Source of the DNA: a virus
Reading direction: 5' to 3' (one strand)
Virus record (IMG/VR): IMGVR_UViG_3300020411_000371
Location: 45,594 to 109,593 of that record
DNA: 64,000 nt
The position numbers and the translations under genes are program-made. How positions within the stretch are numbered: the stretch's first letter is position 1; every line of letters starts with the position of its first letter. The notes beneath the pieces are model-generated. The model saw only the letters and a list, made by a program, of their open reading frames with translations, did not search any database and was not told where the DNA came from. Below are positions 16,001 through 22,366 of this stretch, piece after piece.

Positions 16001-16231
16001 TTAATCCCACTCTGGTTTTGGTTTTGATGCTGTAAGTTTAGCAATTTTATCATAAAACTTATCAACTGTTCCCTCTAACTCTTCAATAATAGCATCAATT
16101 TCACCTGGTAAATCTGGGTCACCTGATGTATCTCCTTTTAACATATAGTCCTCTAATATGTAAAGAATTATAGAGGATTGACCTTCAGTTAGTGTAAACT
16201 TATGTTTTCTGTTTAAATCTTCCTTAATCAT
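16001..16231 (-). CDS. Hypothetical protein, 76 residues
   Basis: Starts with a basic segment (NRKHKFTLTEGQSSIILYIL) and ends in an acidic helix (EIDAIIEELEGTVDKFYDKI). It abuts the next gene and overlaps the upstream one by 8 nt. Not recognised. Confidence 0.6.
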   Translation of the reverse strand: MIKEDLNRKHKFTLTEGQSSIILYILEDYMLKGDTSGDPDLPGEIDAIIEELEGTVDKFYDKIAKLTASKPKPEWD

Positions 16232-16451
16232 TAATACACTCCCTTACTTCTTCAATAGTGTCAGTAAAATACTCATCCCAGTATTCTTGAAATTCAACTA
16301 TTGCTTCATTATATGTTAATGAATCCACCCATTTTGTTAGGTCATCACTTACATATTGTACTAAATCTTTTGTTGACATATTATCAACTAATCGCTCAAC
16401 ATAAAACTCTTTTAGTATGTTAAACTCTTTATCTGTTAGTTTTAAATCCAT
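16224..16451 (-). CDS. Hypothetical protein of the LTDKEF small-protein type, 75 residues
   Basis: Begins MDLKLTDKEFNILKEFYVER and continues VDNMSTKDLVQYVSDDL. I recognise this arrangement as a repeated small cyanophage protein (KEF/KQF...VERVVDSMDTKDLVQYV), function unknown. Similar N-termini at 15090, 16452 and 16849 suggest local duplication. Confidence 0.65.
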   Translation of the reverse strand: MDLKLTDKEFNILKEFYVERLVDNMSTKDLVQYVSDDLTKWVDSLTYNEAIVEFQEYWDEYFTDTIEEVRECIND

Positions 16452-16619
16452 TTAAAAATCCTCTACTGTTAAATTGTTTACTGCATCATATACTTTATCT
16501 TCCATTGAATCAAAAGTATCTGTATCTAATAAGTCACTCCTATATTTCATTGCTTTAGGATGACTTAGAAATCGAGTGAGTGATTGATGCTCTTCGATTG
16601 TTAACTTAATAATTGGCAT
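16452..16619 (-). CDS. Hypothetical protein, 55 residues
   Basis: ATG 16617-16619 touching the stop of the upstream gene, TAA 16452-16454 directly after the next start. Begins MPIIKLTIEEHQSLTRFLSH, a divergent member of the LTDKQF-type group. Confidence 0.5.
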   Translation of the reverse strand: MPIIKLTIEEHQSLTRFLSHPKAMKYRSDLLDTDTFDSMEDKVYDAVNNLTVEDF

Positions 16620-16846
16620 TAGAATACTCCTTCAAGTGATAATTGTGTGTCAGCAAATAGTTCTTCTTCAACATCTTCGATTTGTTCATTGAACTCTCCG
16701 AAATCTTCAGAATAATCTGACCAACCATAATCGCCATCTTTGTAGATTTCGATAGCGTGTTCCTTACTTCTTGCTTCAATAGTGTAAGTTCCATATTTTT
16801 CAAATTTTACATTGATGTAAAATCTTTTTAATGTTGATGTTTTCAT
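16619..16846 (-). CDS. Hypothetical protein, 75 residues (DpnD/PcfM-like pattern)
   Basis: Pattern of a basic strand, then FEKYGTYTIEARSKEHAIEI, then a very acidic C-terminus. This strand-strand-helix shape (Y-x-I/V-E-A-x-S-x-E-x-A) is like small DpnD/PcfM-type domains, but the similarity is weak. Function unknown. Confidence 0.55.
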   Translation of the reverse strand: MKTSTLKRFYINVKFEKYGTYTIEARSKEHAIEIYKDGDYGWSDYSEDFGEFNEQIEDVEEELFADTQLSLEGVF

Positions 16847-16848
16847 TA

Positions 16849-16989
16849 TTATTCTCCCTGATCTTGAAAGTTATCCCACAATGCGATAAATCCTTTTTCA
16901 TATTTTGGATTGATCTTGATTTCATAGAAATACTTAAGCATTGCTCCAAGTGTTTCATTCTGCTTTTCATCAAGTTTTAAAGTTCTCAT
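16849..16989 (-). CDS. Hypothetical protein, 46 residues
   Basis: ATG 16987-16989, TAA 16849-16851. MRTLKLDEKQNETLGAMLKY again has the strand plus LDEKQ start. First gene after promoter module h. Confidence 0.5.
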   Translation of the reverse strand: MRTLKLDEKQNETLGAMLKYFYEIKINPKYEKGFIALWDNFQDQGE

Positions 16990-17013
16990 GATCTTTAATT
17001 GAATTTGTATATT

Positions 17014-17074
17014 ATTATAATACTGTGAATAATACCATAATGGTAAAACAATGTGCCACTAGTAGTACTGTCCT
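17014..17074 (-). promoter_or_regulatory. Early promoter module h with operator-like palindrome
   Basis: Minus strand: GGACAGT, then GTGGCACA (17052-17059), 29 nt, TATTAT (17017-17022) or 32 nt, TATAAT (17014-17019). TACCATTATGGTA, a perfect palindrome around its central base, lies at 17033-17045. Confidence 0.7.
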
Positions 17075-17339
17075 ATGCTTGATCTTTTAACTCACCTTCT
17101 GAGTTATAATCAGCATCCGTAACTGACTCTAGTCCAACTGGGTCGGGTTGATTATACCACTCTTCTTGCTCTAGTATAATCTCGTCAATATCCCAGTCGG
17201 TTGTTGACTCTGCAATAACTTCATGTGAGTTAATGTCCTCTAGTGCTAGGTCTCTTGCTTCCTCTTCGGACTCTGCTTCGATTGATACAGTAAACTCTAC
17301 TGTCTCTGAGCATTTAACGTGATAAACTTTTTTAGTCAT
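17073..17339 (-). CDS. Hypothetical acidic protein, 88 residues (DpnD/PcfM-like pattern)
   Basis: VYHVKCSETVEFTVSIEAES followed by EEEARDLALEDI gives the strand-strand-helix pattern seen in small DpnD/PcfM-like domains. The rest is strongly acidic. Family assignment is tentative and the role unknown. Confidence 0.55.
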   Translation of the reverse strand: MTKKVYHVKCSETVEFTVSIEAESEEEARDLALEDINSHEVIAESTTDWDIDEIILEQEEWYNQPDPVGLESVTDADYNSEGELKDQA

Positions 17340-17550
17340 TGAAATAAATGTGAACTGGGCGAATTGGTTTATTTAAGTATTGGATATTGCGTATGTTCTC
17401 ATTTCTGATACATCCTAGCAAGTGATTAATTGCTCTCTCTTCTGAACAACTGTTACCATTAAGGTCAACTTCTTCAGTAAAGAAATTAAGATTATCCTTA
17501 AATAATTCAATTTCTTCTTCTGATATTTCAAATGTTACTGTTGCTCTCAT
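17332..17550 (-). CDS. Hypothetical protein, 72 residues
   Basis: MRATVTFEISEEEIELFKDN resembles the strand plus EEEIELF starts of its neighbours. Two cysteines (NGNSCSEER, LLGCIRN). It overlaps both neighbours by 4-8 nt. Confidence 0.55.
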   Translation of the reverse strand: MRATVTFEISEEEIELFKDNLNFFTEEVDLNGNSCSEERAINHLLGCIRNENIRNIQYLNKPIRPVHIYFND

Positions 17551-17684
17551 TTTTTATCAGCATTGAATGGACTATCAAAGTATGATCTATTAGCAACAAA
17601 TAGTACTGTAAGTGCTGTTAATATACCAAAGAATCCAATAATTAATATTGGTGAATGGGGAAAATCGTAAGTTGGAATGTTCAT
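17547..17684 (-). CDS. Small membrane protein, 45 residues
   Basis: The ATG at 17682-17684 is chosen because it fits 1 nt after the previous stop; an upstream extension exists. One membrane helix (PILIIGFFGILTALTVLFVA) and a hydrophilic C-terminus. Unknown role. Confidence 0.55.
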   Translation of the reverse strand: MNIPTYDFPHSPILIIGFFGILTALTVLFVANRSYFDSPFNADKK

Positions 17685-17685
17685 T

Positions 17686-17895
17686 TTAAATCTCGTAATC
17701 GAATTGAGTAGGAATAAAGTTATCGTAATCAAATTTGTATCCAACTACTCTAACATCCTCGAATGTATCAGTAGTTTCATTTACTGAACATACATGAGCA
17801 TTGAGATATGCCTGTATCTCTTCTGCTAAGTGAAACGGATTGATTTCTGCTTCGGGTGTTGCTTCAAGTCTTACTTGAAATACTGCTGTTTTCAT
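17686..17895 (-). CDS. Hypothetical protein, 69 residues
   Basis: Strand (MKTAVFQVRLEATPEAEINP), helix (FHLAEEIQAYLNAHV), then strands: a compact alpha/beta domain. Tightly spaced with both neighbours. Not recognised. Confidence 0.55.
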   Translation of the reverse strand: MKTAVFQVRLEATPEAEINPFHLAEEIQAYLNAHVCSVNETTDTFEDVRVVGYKFDYDNFIPTQFDYEI

Positions 17896-18038
17896 TAGTT
17901 GTTTCCTAATAAGATTTTTTCAAATACACTATGCTGTTTACTAGTGAGTGGAAAATCCATATCTCTTAGTATATCATAGAGTTTGTCAAATTGATACTTT
18001 TCATCAAATGTGACATTAATTTGAATGTCTTGATTCAT
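17895..18038 (-). CDS. Hypothetical protein, 47 residues
   Basis: ATG 18036-18038 in an ATGA overlap, TAA 17895-17897 touching the next start. Sequence MNQDIQINVTFDEKYQFDKL. Unknown. Confidence 0.5.
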   Translation of the reverse strand: MNQDIQINVTFDEKYQFDKLYDILRDMDFPLTSKQHSVFEKILLGNN

Positions 18039-18259
18039 TTTTGATCTCCTAGTGATGCGATAATCAAGTCTTTATGAATGTCTAGTAATCTCTCAAGATT
18101 TAAACCTTCGAGATCAGTCCACTCACTAACATAATCAGATTGATCTTCAGTTCCAAATGTGCCATCTAAAACTGTGCCATCCTTCAACCAAGGTGCTGAC
18201 ATGAGTTCATTATCAAGGTTTAACCAGAATACTCTGCCAAAGTGAAGTGAATGAATCAT
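18035..18259 (-). CDS. Hypothetical protein, 74 residues
   Basis: The start MIHSLHFGRVFWLN (18257-18259) is preferred, since 12 further in-frame codons upstream overlap the -10 region of promoter i. Trp-rich and acidic (APWLKDGTVLDGTFGTEDQS). Unknown. Confidence 0.55.
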   Translation of the reverse strand: MIHSLHFGRVFWLNLDNELMSAPWLKDGTVLDGTFGTEDQSDYVSEWTDLEGLNLERLLDIHKDLIIASLGDQK

Positions 18260-18280
18260 GTTGCTTTTGCTGTTGATATT

Positions 18281-18342
18281 ATTATAATACTGCATTTGAT
18301 ACCATAATGGTAGTACTGTGTGCCACTTTGTTGAACTGTCCT
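18281..18342 (-). promoter_or_regulatory. Early promoter module i with operator-like palindrome
   Basis: Minus strand: AGGACAGT, then GTGGCACA (18319-18326), 29 nt, TATTAT (18284-18289) or 32 nt, TATAAT (18281-18286). TACCATTATGGTA at 18300-18312 is identical to that of module h. Confidence 0.7.
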
Positions 18343-19609
18343 ATGATGCCCACGCTATTGGTGGATTTCCCTCTACAAATATTTGATTGACTACATTATT
18401 GAGTCTATCAGCAATTTTCTGTCCATGCTTACCGCATAGGGGAACTGTCACGTTACCATAGGACTTGCGATATAAAGAATATTGTGCTACTGGTATAATA
18501 CCATCAGCAACTGATTTACGATCATCATGATGTATCCTTATTACTCTACCAATAGTCTGTGCCATTTCAATAACAGGCAAGTTGCGTAGTAATACTGTAT
18601 GAGTTAAACCTGATACATTGATACCTTCAGATAATATACTGTAATGGAATACAACAAACTTTCTATCGGTATGTCCCCACTCATTGAGAGTATCAAAGAA
18701 TTTATCTCTACCTACTTTCTTACCATTGATGACTGCACCATACTTAGATGTAATGTGTAATACATCAAATCCATTTTCCTTAAACCACTCTAGTATATCT
18801 GTCTTTGATAGCATATTCATTAAGACTCTAGTACTTGGTGCTGATACTAATACTTTAGAGTCATCCTCTATTGTATCAGTAAGAATAGATTTAAGGTTAC
18901 TAGCATCAACTTCATGAGCATTAACTTTATTTCTATTCAAGTTAGAATCAAAGGGAACTATCTTAGGTGGTAATATAATACCATTATCAATTAACTCTTT
19001 AGCACTTACTTTTGCTATCTCATGTCCATACACTTTAGTGTTTTGCATACCTCTTTCTTCTGACTTACCTCTACCATATCTCGGTGTTGCTGTAAAGAAG
19101 TATGCACTACCACAATTATTATCAATACGTTTTGATATTGTTTTAACTGCATTAAAGAAGTTCTTACCAGTTGAGTTATGTGCTTCATCAAAGTATATTG
19201 TATCAACTGGTATATTACTTTCAACTATTCTGTGTAGTGAGTGATAAGTTGTAAATATAATTCTCGCTTCATTAACATTAGACATTAGATGCCACATCAT
19301 AATATCTTTTGCTTTTGTTGTAGAATAATGTCCAGTCTCACCACTATGTACATGCATACATTGAATTGAAAGATTATGATTATTGTCTAGGTTATGTTCA
19401 AAGAAATCAGAACATAATTGATTTGCAAGTAATATGCGAGGTGCTACTACAACTGTAGTATGTGCTTTTCTTACTTGTAATTCCTTCATGAAATCAGCGA
19501 TCATAATATAAGTTTTACCACCGCCAGTAGGCACTATGATCTGTCCTTTGTCATTCTTCCACATTGCATTTAAACAAGTTTTTTGATGTGGTCTCAAAGA
19601 AATGGTCAT
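18341..19609 (-). CDS. Superfamily 2 DEAD/DEAH-type helicase (ResIII-like)
   Basis: 422 residues from ATG 19607-19609. Walker A is VPTGGGKTYIM (about residues 27-37), Walker B/motif II is YFDEAHN, motif III is FFTATP, and motif VI is AQTIGRVIR. Such enzymes use ATP to move on or unwind nucleic acid. It is shorter than T4 UvsW and closest in plan to the helicase part of type I/III restriction enzymes, though phage recombination helicases share it. It sits between the small-gene block and the methyltransferase island, preceded by a terminator and a TATACT box. A role in anti-defence, recombination or the restriction island is possible. Confidence 0.85.
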   Translation of the reverse strand: MTISLRPHQKTCLNAMWKNDKGQIIVPTGGGKTYIMIADFMKELQVRKAHTTVVVAPRILLANQLCSDFFEHNLDNNHNLSIQCMHVHSGETGHYSTTKAKDIMMWHLMSNVNEARIIFTTYHSLHRIVESNIPVDTIYFDEAHNSTGKNFFNAVKTISKRIDNNCGSAYFFTATPRYGRGKSEERGMQNTKVYGHEIAKVSAKELIDNGIILPPKIVPFDSNLNRNKVNAHEVDASNLKSILTDTIEDDSKVLVSAPSTRVLMNMLSKTDILEWFKENGFDVLHITSKYGAVINGKKVGRDKFFDTLNEWGHTDRKFVVFHYSILSEGINVSGLTHTVLLRNLPVIEMAQTIGRVIRIHHDDRKSVADGIIPVAQYSLYRKSYGNVTVPLCGKHGQKIADRLNNVVNQIFVEGNPPIAWAS

Positions 19610-19640
19610 TAAATATAATATCAATAGATGTAGTATAGCA

Positions 19641-19667
19641 TAAAAAAACCCCTCTGTTAAGAGGGGT
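19641..19667 (-). terminator. Rho-independent terminator
   Basis: Stem acccctct (19648-19655) with agaggggt (19660-19667), 4-nt loop, followed on minus by a T run. It ends the 19685-19888 gene. A TATACT box for the helicase gene follows at 19632-19637. Confidence 0.8.
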
Positions 19668-19684
19668 AGTCAGTTATGTGAGTG

Positions 19685-19888
19685 TCACTTGACTTGCAAG
19701 ATAAGTTTTACAAATGCTTCAAGATAGAGAAATGGTAATATAATAATACTAAACGTATCAAGTTTGTTCTCTCTTGTATCCTCTGTAATGACTACTTCCA
19801 TTTTCTGTGTGGTAGGTTTTGTTTTATTTATTTTTGAAGTAGTGCGTGTCCTTCTCTTGCGAGTTGGTTTAGGTTGTAGTTGTGTCAA
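19685..19888 (-). CDS. Small protein with basic N-terminus and C-terminal hydrophobic helix
   Basis: 67 residues. The first 30 are Lys/Arg/Thr-rich (KPTRKRRTRTTSKINKTKP) and the last 22 form a hydrophobic helix (FSIIILPFLYLEAFVKLIL). This would suit a tail-anchored membrane protein with a nucleic-acid- or lipid-binding cytosolic part. Its own terminator follows. Function unknown. Confidence 0.5.
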   Translation of the reverse strand: MTQLQPKPTRKRRTRTTSKINKTKPTTQKMEVVITEDTRENKLDTFSIIILPFLYLEAFVKLILQVK

Positions 19889-19915
19889 TTAGAAAAAGTC
19901 AAACGACATAGGAAA

Positions 19916-19968
19916 ATCAAGGTTAAAGGTATCCCTTAGCACTTGTGAATGTAAGCATTAACCTTGAT
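19916..19968. repeat. Long inverted repeat downstream of the first methyltransferase
   Basis: atcaaggttaa (19916-19926) pairs perfectly with ttaaccttgat (19958-19968), with a 31-nt loop. On minus it is followed by only four T, so it may be a terminator or a structured RNA element. Confidence 0.45.
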
Positions 19969-19975
19969 GTCTTTA

Positions 19976-20932
19976 TTATAGTGTATCAATAAGTTCTGTC
20001 AGTCCATTTTGTACCACTTTCTGATCTGGCACTCTCTGTTGTATTAGTTCCTGATACTCTTCATGCAACTCACATCCAATATAATGTCTATTATGTTTCT
20101 TAGATACCATTGCTGTAGTTCCACTACCTATGAATGGGTCAAGTATCAAATCTCCTTCTCTACTCCCTGCTAATATGCAAGGTTCAATTAAGTCAGGTGG
20201 AAATACTGCAAAGTGACTTCCTTTGTATGGTTTATTTGTTACTGTCCAAACATCACGTTTATTTTTCCTGTCATAAGACTTGGTAAGACCACTATGAGGA
20301 GATAACCCACTCCCACTATTATGGTACTTACCATTTGTGCGGTCTCTTGTTCCCCAGTCTTGCTTGACTGGTTCTTTAATTGCTTCATTGTCATAATAAT
20401 ACTTTTTGTTTTTAGAGAATAAGAATATATGCTCATGAGATTTAGTGCATCTATCCTTAACTGATTCTGGCATTGGATTAGGTTTATGCCATATAATATC
20501 CTGTCTTAAATACCATCCATCATCACGCATTGCGAACGCAAACATCCAAGGGATGCCGATTAAATCTTTCTCTTTTAATCCATCTAATTTGTTACCACGT
20601 TTATTACATTTATCTGGTAAATCTTGTTTAGTTTTAGATACTGACTGTTTAGGATATGATTGACCTTTGCCTGGTCTATAATTATAATAACTATCCCCTA
20701 AGTTAACCCATAGAGTTCCATCATCAGATAATTTATCTTTTATTATTCTGAATACATTGACTAAGTTGTCAATATACTCTTTTGGACTATTTTCCTGTCC
20801 TAATTGCTTTTCTTCTCCACCATAGTCCCTAAGACCGTAATATGGGGGGGATGTAACACACGTTTGAACACTTAGATTTGTTAGATTCTTAAGTGTTTCA
20901 CGACAGTCTCCATATAAGATTGTGTCTATCAT
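19976..20932 (-). CDS. Site-specific DNA methyltransferase (N4-cytosine or N6-adenine, beta class)
   Basis: 318 residues. The catalytic TSPPYYGLRDYG (about residues 28-39) comes first and the S-adenosylmethionine motif DPFIGSGTTA lies near residues 270-280, the beta-class order of N4/N6 methylases (PF01555). It modifies specific DNA sites, probably protecting phage DNA from host restriction. A run of seven G in the DNA encodes the Pro-Pro-Tyr region and does not break the frame. The start overlaps the upstream 100-residue gene by ATGA. No recognition domain can be read from sequence. Confidence 0.88.
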   Translation of the reverse strand: MIDTILYGDCRETLKNLTNLSVQTCVTSPPYYGLRDYGGEEKQLGQENSPKEYIDNLVNVFRIIKDKLSDDGTLWVNLGDSYYNYRPGKGQSYPKQSVSKTKQDLPDKCNKRGNKLDGLKEKDLIGIPWMFAFAMRDDGWYLRQDIIWHKPNPMPESVKDRCTKSHEHIFLFSKNKKYYYDNEAIKEPVKQDWGTRDRTNGKYHNSGSGLSPHSGLTKSYDRKNKRDVWTVTNKPYKGSHFAVFPPDLIEPCILAGSREGDLILDPFIGSGTTAMVSKKHNRHYIGCELHEEYQELIQQRVPDQKVVQNGLTELIDTL

Positions 20933-21231
20933 TGTGATTTCTTTATATCATCATGTAATCTTTTAGTTGCTAACTCTTTTTGTTCCTTCATATACTCTTC
21001 TCTACCATCTTTTGTAAATACTTTCTTCTCATAATCAAAATATGGATGAGGTTCAGCACTAATAACTGGGTCTTTAGTTTTATTCTTAATTACAATAAAT
21101 CTATCGTTAGCAAATGTCCCTGCTAATTGTACTACAACTTCATCATCATCTTTCCAATTAATACTACCATCCTTTTTGGTGTGTAGCATTGCTTCCTGTA
21201 TCTGGTCGATAATCTCTTGAGTTAGTTTCAT
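20929..21231 (-). CDS. Hypothetical protein, 100 residues
   Basis: Not recognised. Basic and acidic residues are mixed, with WKDDDEVVVQLAGTFANDRF then DPVISAEPHPYFDYEKK. It is coupled to the methyltransferase (ATGA), so it could be a partner of the enzyme or simply a co-expressed gene. Confidence 0.6.
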   Translation of the reverse strand: MKLTQEIIDQIQEAMLHTKKDGSINWKDDDEVVVQLAGTFANDRFIVIKNKTKDPVISAEPHPYFDYEKKVFTKDGREEYMKEQKELATKRLHDDIKKSQ

Positions 21232-21311
21232 TTTTTAAAGACTCCCAACTTTGTTAAAAGATAAATTGTTAATACTGTCCAGAATACAACTTCTAAACCT
21301 ATGTTATTCAT
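21228..21311 (-). CDS. Tiny membrane protein, 27 residues
   Basis: ATG 21309-21311, TGA 21228-21230 overlapping the next start. Nearly all of it is one hydrophobic helix (LEVVFWTVLTIYLLTKLGVF). The coupling supports translation. Confidence 0.4.
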   Translation of the reverse strand: MNNIGLEVVFWTVLTIYLLTKLGVFKK

Positions 21312-21341
21312 ATTAAATATAATATCATTTAATATTATACA

Positions 21342-21368
21342 ATAAAAAAGAGGGTTATGCAACCCTCT
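21342..21368 (-). terminator. Rho-independent terminator
   Basis: Perfect stem agagggtt/aaccctct (21349-21356 with 21361-21368), 4-nt loop, then a T run on minus. It follows the CX3C-type gene by about 20 nt. Confidence 0.8.
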
Positions 21369-21390
21369 GTAGATATTCGGTTGTTTCCCT

Positions 21391-21549
21391 CTAATTCAGT
21401 AGTTCTGTGCAATATGTTTTACACATTCTATCATTATCTCTGCAATCAATTAGACATTCAAAGTACTCGTCTATTTTATTCTCTTGAGAATTATAATTAA
21501 CATCATGTTTCCAATGTGCCATTTGATTGAAAGACAAATTGTTGGTCAT
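21391..21549 (-). CDS. Small twin-CX3C protein, 52 residues
   Basis: ATG 21547-21549 after a strong AGGAGG site. The C-terminal half holds two CX3C motifs (FECLIDCRDNDRMCKTYC), a helical-hairpin pattern that could be held by two disulfides or bind metal. I recall similar tiny proteins in marine T4-like phages, function unknown. It forms a one-gene unit ending in a terminator. Confidence 0.6.
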   Translation of the reverse strand: MTNNLSFNQMAHWKHDVNYNSQENKIDEYFECLIDCRDNDRMCKTYCTELLN

Positions 21550-21603
21550 ACAAACCTCCTAGTAATGTTTACATAGTCTCATAATATATGAGATTTAGTG
21601 CAT

Positions 21604-21672
21604 CTTGTTACTCCTTAGTTCTACATTATTATTTAGAAATAAGATCATTAAATTAATGTAAAAAGTAACAAG
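21604..21672. repeat. Spaced inverted repeat with late-promoter-like box
   Basis: cttgttact (21604-21612) and agtaacaag (21664-21672) are perfect inverted copies. Between them, on minus, CTAAATAA (21629-21636) resembles a late promoter for the twin-CX3C gene. Confidence 0.35.
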
Positions 21673-21686
21673 AATTTATGCCTATT

Positions 21687-22040
21687 TTAATTTTCGTCTT
21701 TAACGATACAATATACAGTTCCAATTATCATAGCACCAACAAATAAGTACCAGTATTGTATAAAAACAAACAATAATAGTAATCCTCCAAGTGTGCCAAT
21801 AACCTGTAAATCAAATATACCATTTCTGAATATATTTTTATTATAGTCTGGATATGGGGGTTCTAAGTCATGTTGATATTGACCTGTATTTGATTTGCCT
21901 TGATACAATACTTTTGATACTGGTAATCCATACTGTGATTCTGCTAATAGTCTTGCTTCATCTTCATAATAGCAATCATCAACAATAACAGTTTTTGGAA
22001 TACCATTATCACGTTGTAACCATACTTGATACCTGTTCAT
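21687..22040 (-). CDS. Membrane protein, 117 residues
   Basis: A soluble N-terminal domain (about 75 residues, with a short strand-helix pattern) is followed by two closely spaced membrane helices (FDLQVIGTLGGLLLLFVFI and WYLFVGAMIIGTVYCIV). Both termini are probably cytoplasmic. No family recognised. Confidence 0.6.
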   Translation of the reverse strand: MNRYQVWLQRDNGIPKTVIVDDCYYEDEARLLAESQYGLPVSKVLYQGKSNTGQYQHDLEPPYPDYNKNIFRNGIFDLQVIGTLGGLLLLFVFIQYWYLFVGAMIIGTVYCIVKDEN

Positions 22041-22169
22041 TTAAAACTCCTGTATTAGTCGTTTTAGTTCATCATCCTCTGAACCAATAATTTCAGATAC
22101 CCACTCTTCTTCTTCCTCTTGGACTTTAGTTTTCTTGTCCTCGATAATTTCATAGACATTAAATGTCAT
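22041..22169 (-). CDS. Hypothetical acidic protein, 42 residues
   Basis: ATG 22167-22169, TAA 22041-22043, touching the next start. Contains a run of five Glu before a Trp. Function unknown. Confidence 0.45.
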   Translation of the reverse strand: MTFNVYEIIEDKKTKVQEEEEEWVSEIIGSEDDELKRLIQEF

Positions 22170-22335
22170 AACCAAATCCTCCATTTTGGAAATGTCTCTC
22201 ATCCTCTACTTCCTTCTCTAGTTTTCTGAGTGATGTTTTTAATTTAATCAACTCTTCACTAGTGTAGTAAGTATCAGATTTGAGTGCTTTTTTGATGAGT
22301 CTGATTTGTCCTTTAGGACTAAAGAATTTTCTCAT
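22159..22335 (-). CDS. Hypothetical basic helical protein, 58 residues
   Basis: ATG 22333-22335, TAA 22159-22161. MRKFFSPKGQIRLIKKALKS then SEELIKLKTSLRKLEKEVED, a likely helical hairpin. Resembles small phage proteins of unknown role. Confidence 0.5.
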   Translation of the reverse strand: MRKFFSPKGQIRLIKKALKSDTYYTSEELIKLKTSLRKLEKEVEDERHFQNGGFGYDI

Positions 22336-22366
22336 AACTTAGTATAGTATAAAATAGGTTAATTGT

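Noticed and set aside
16606-16803. 65-residue alternative frame overlapping the 16619 gene
   Set aside because: The competing 16619-16846 frame is coupled by overlaps to both neighbours and has a protein-like pattern; the alternative is Lys/Ser-rich with no coupling.
20839-20852. Run of seven G in the first methyltransferase that could be a frameshift
   Set aside because: The run encodes the Pro-Pro of TSPPYY and the frame continues normally through the SAM motif, so no break.
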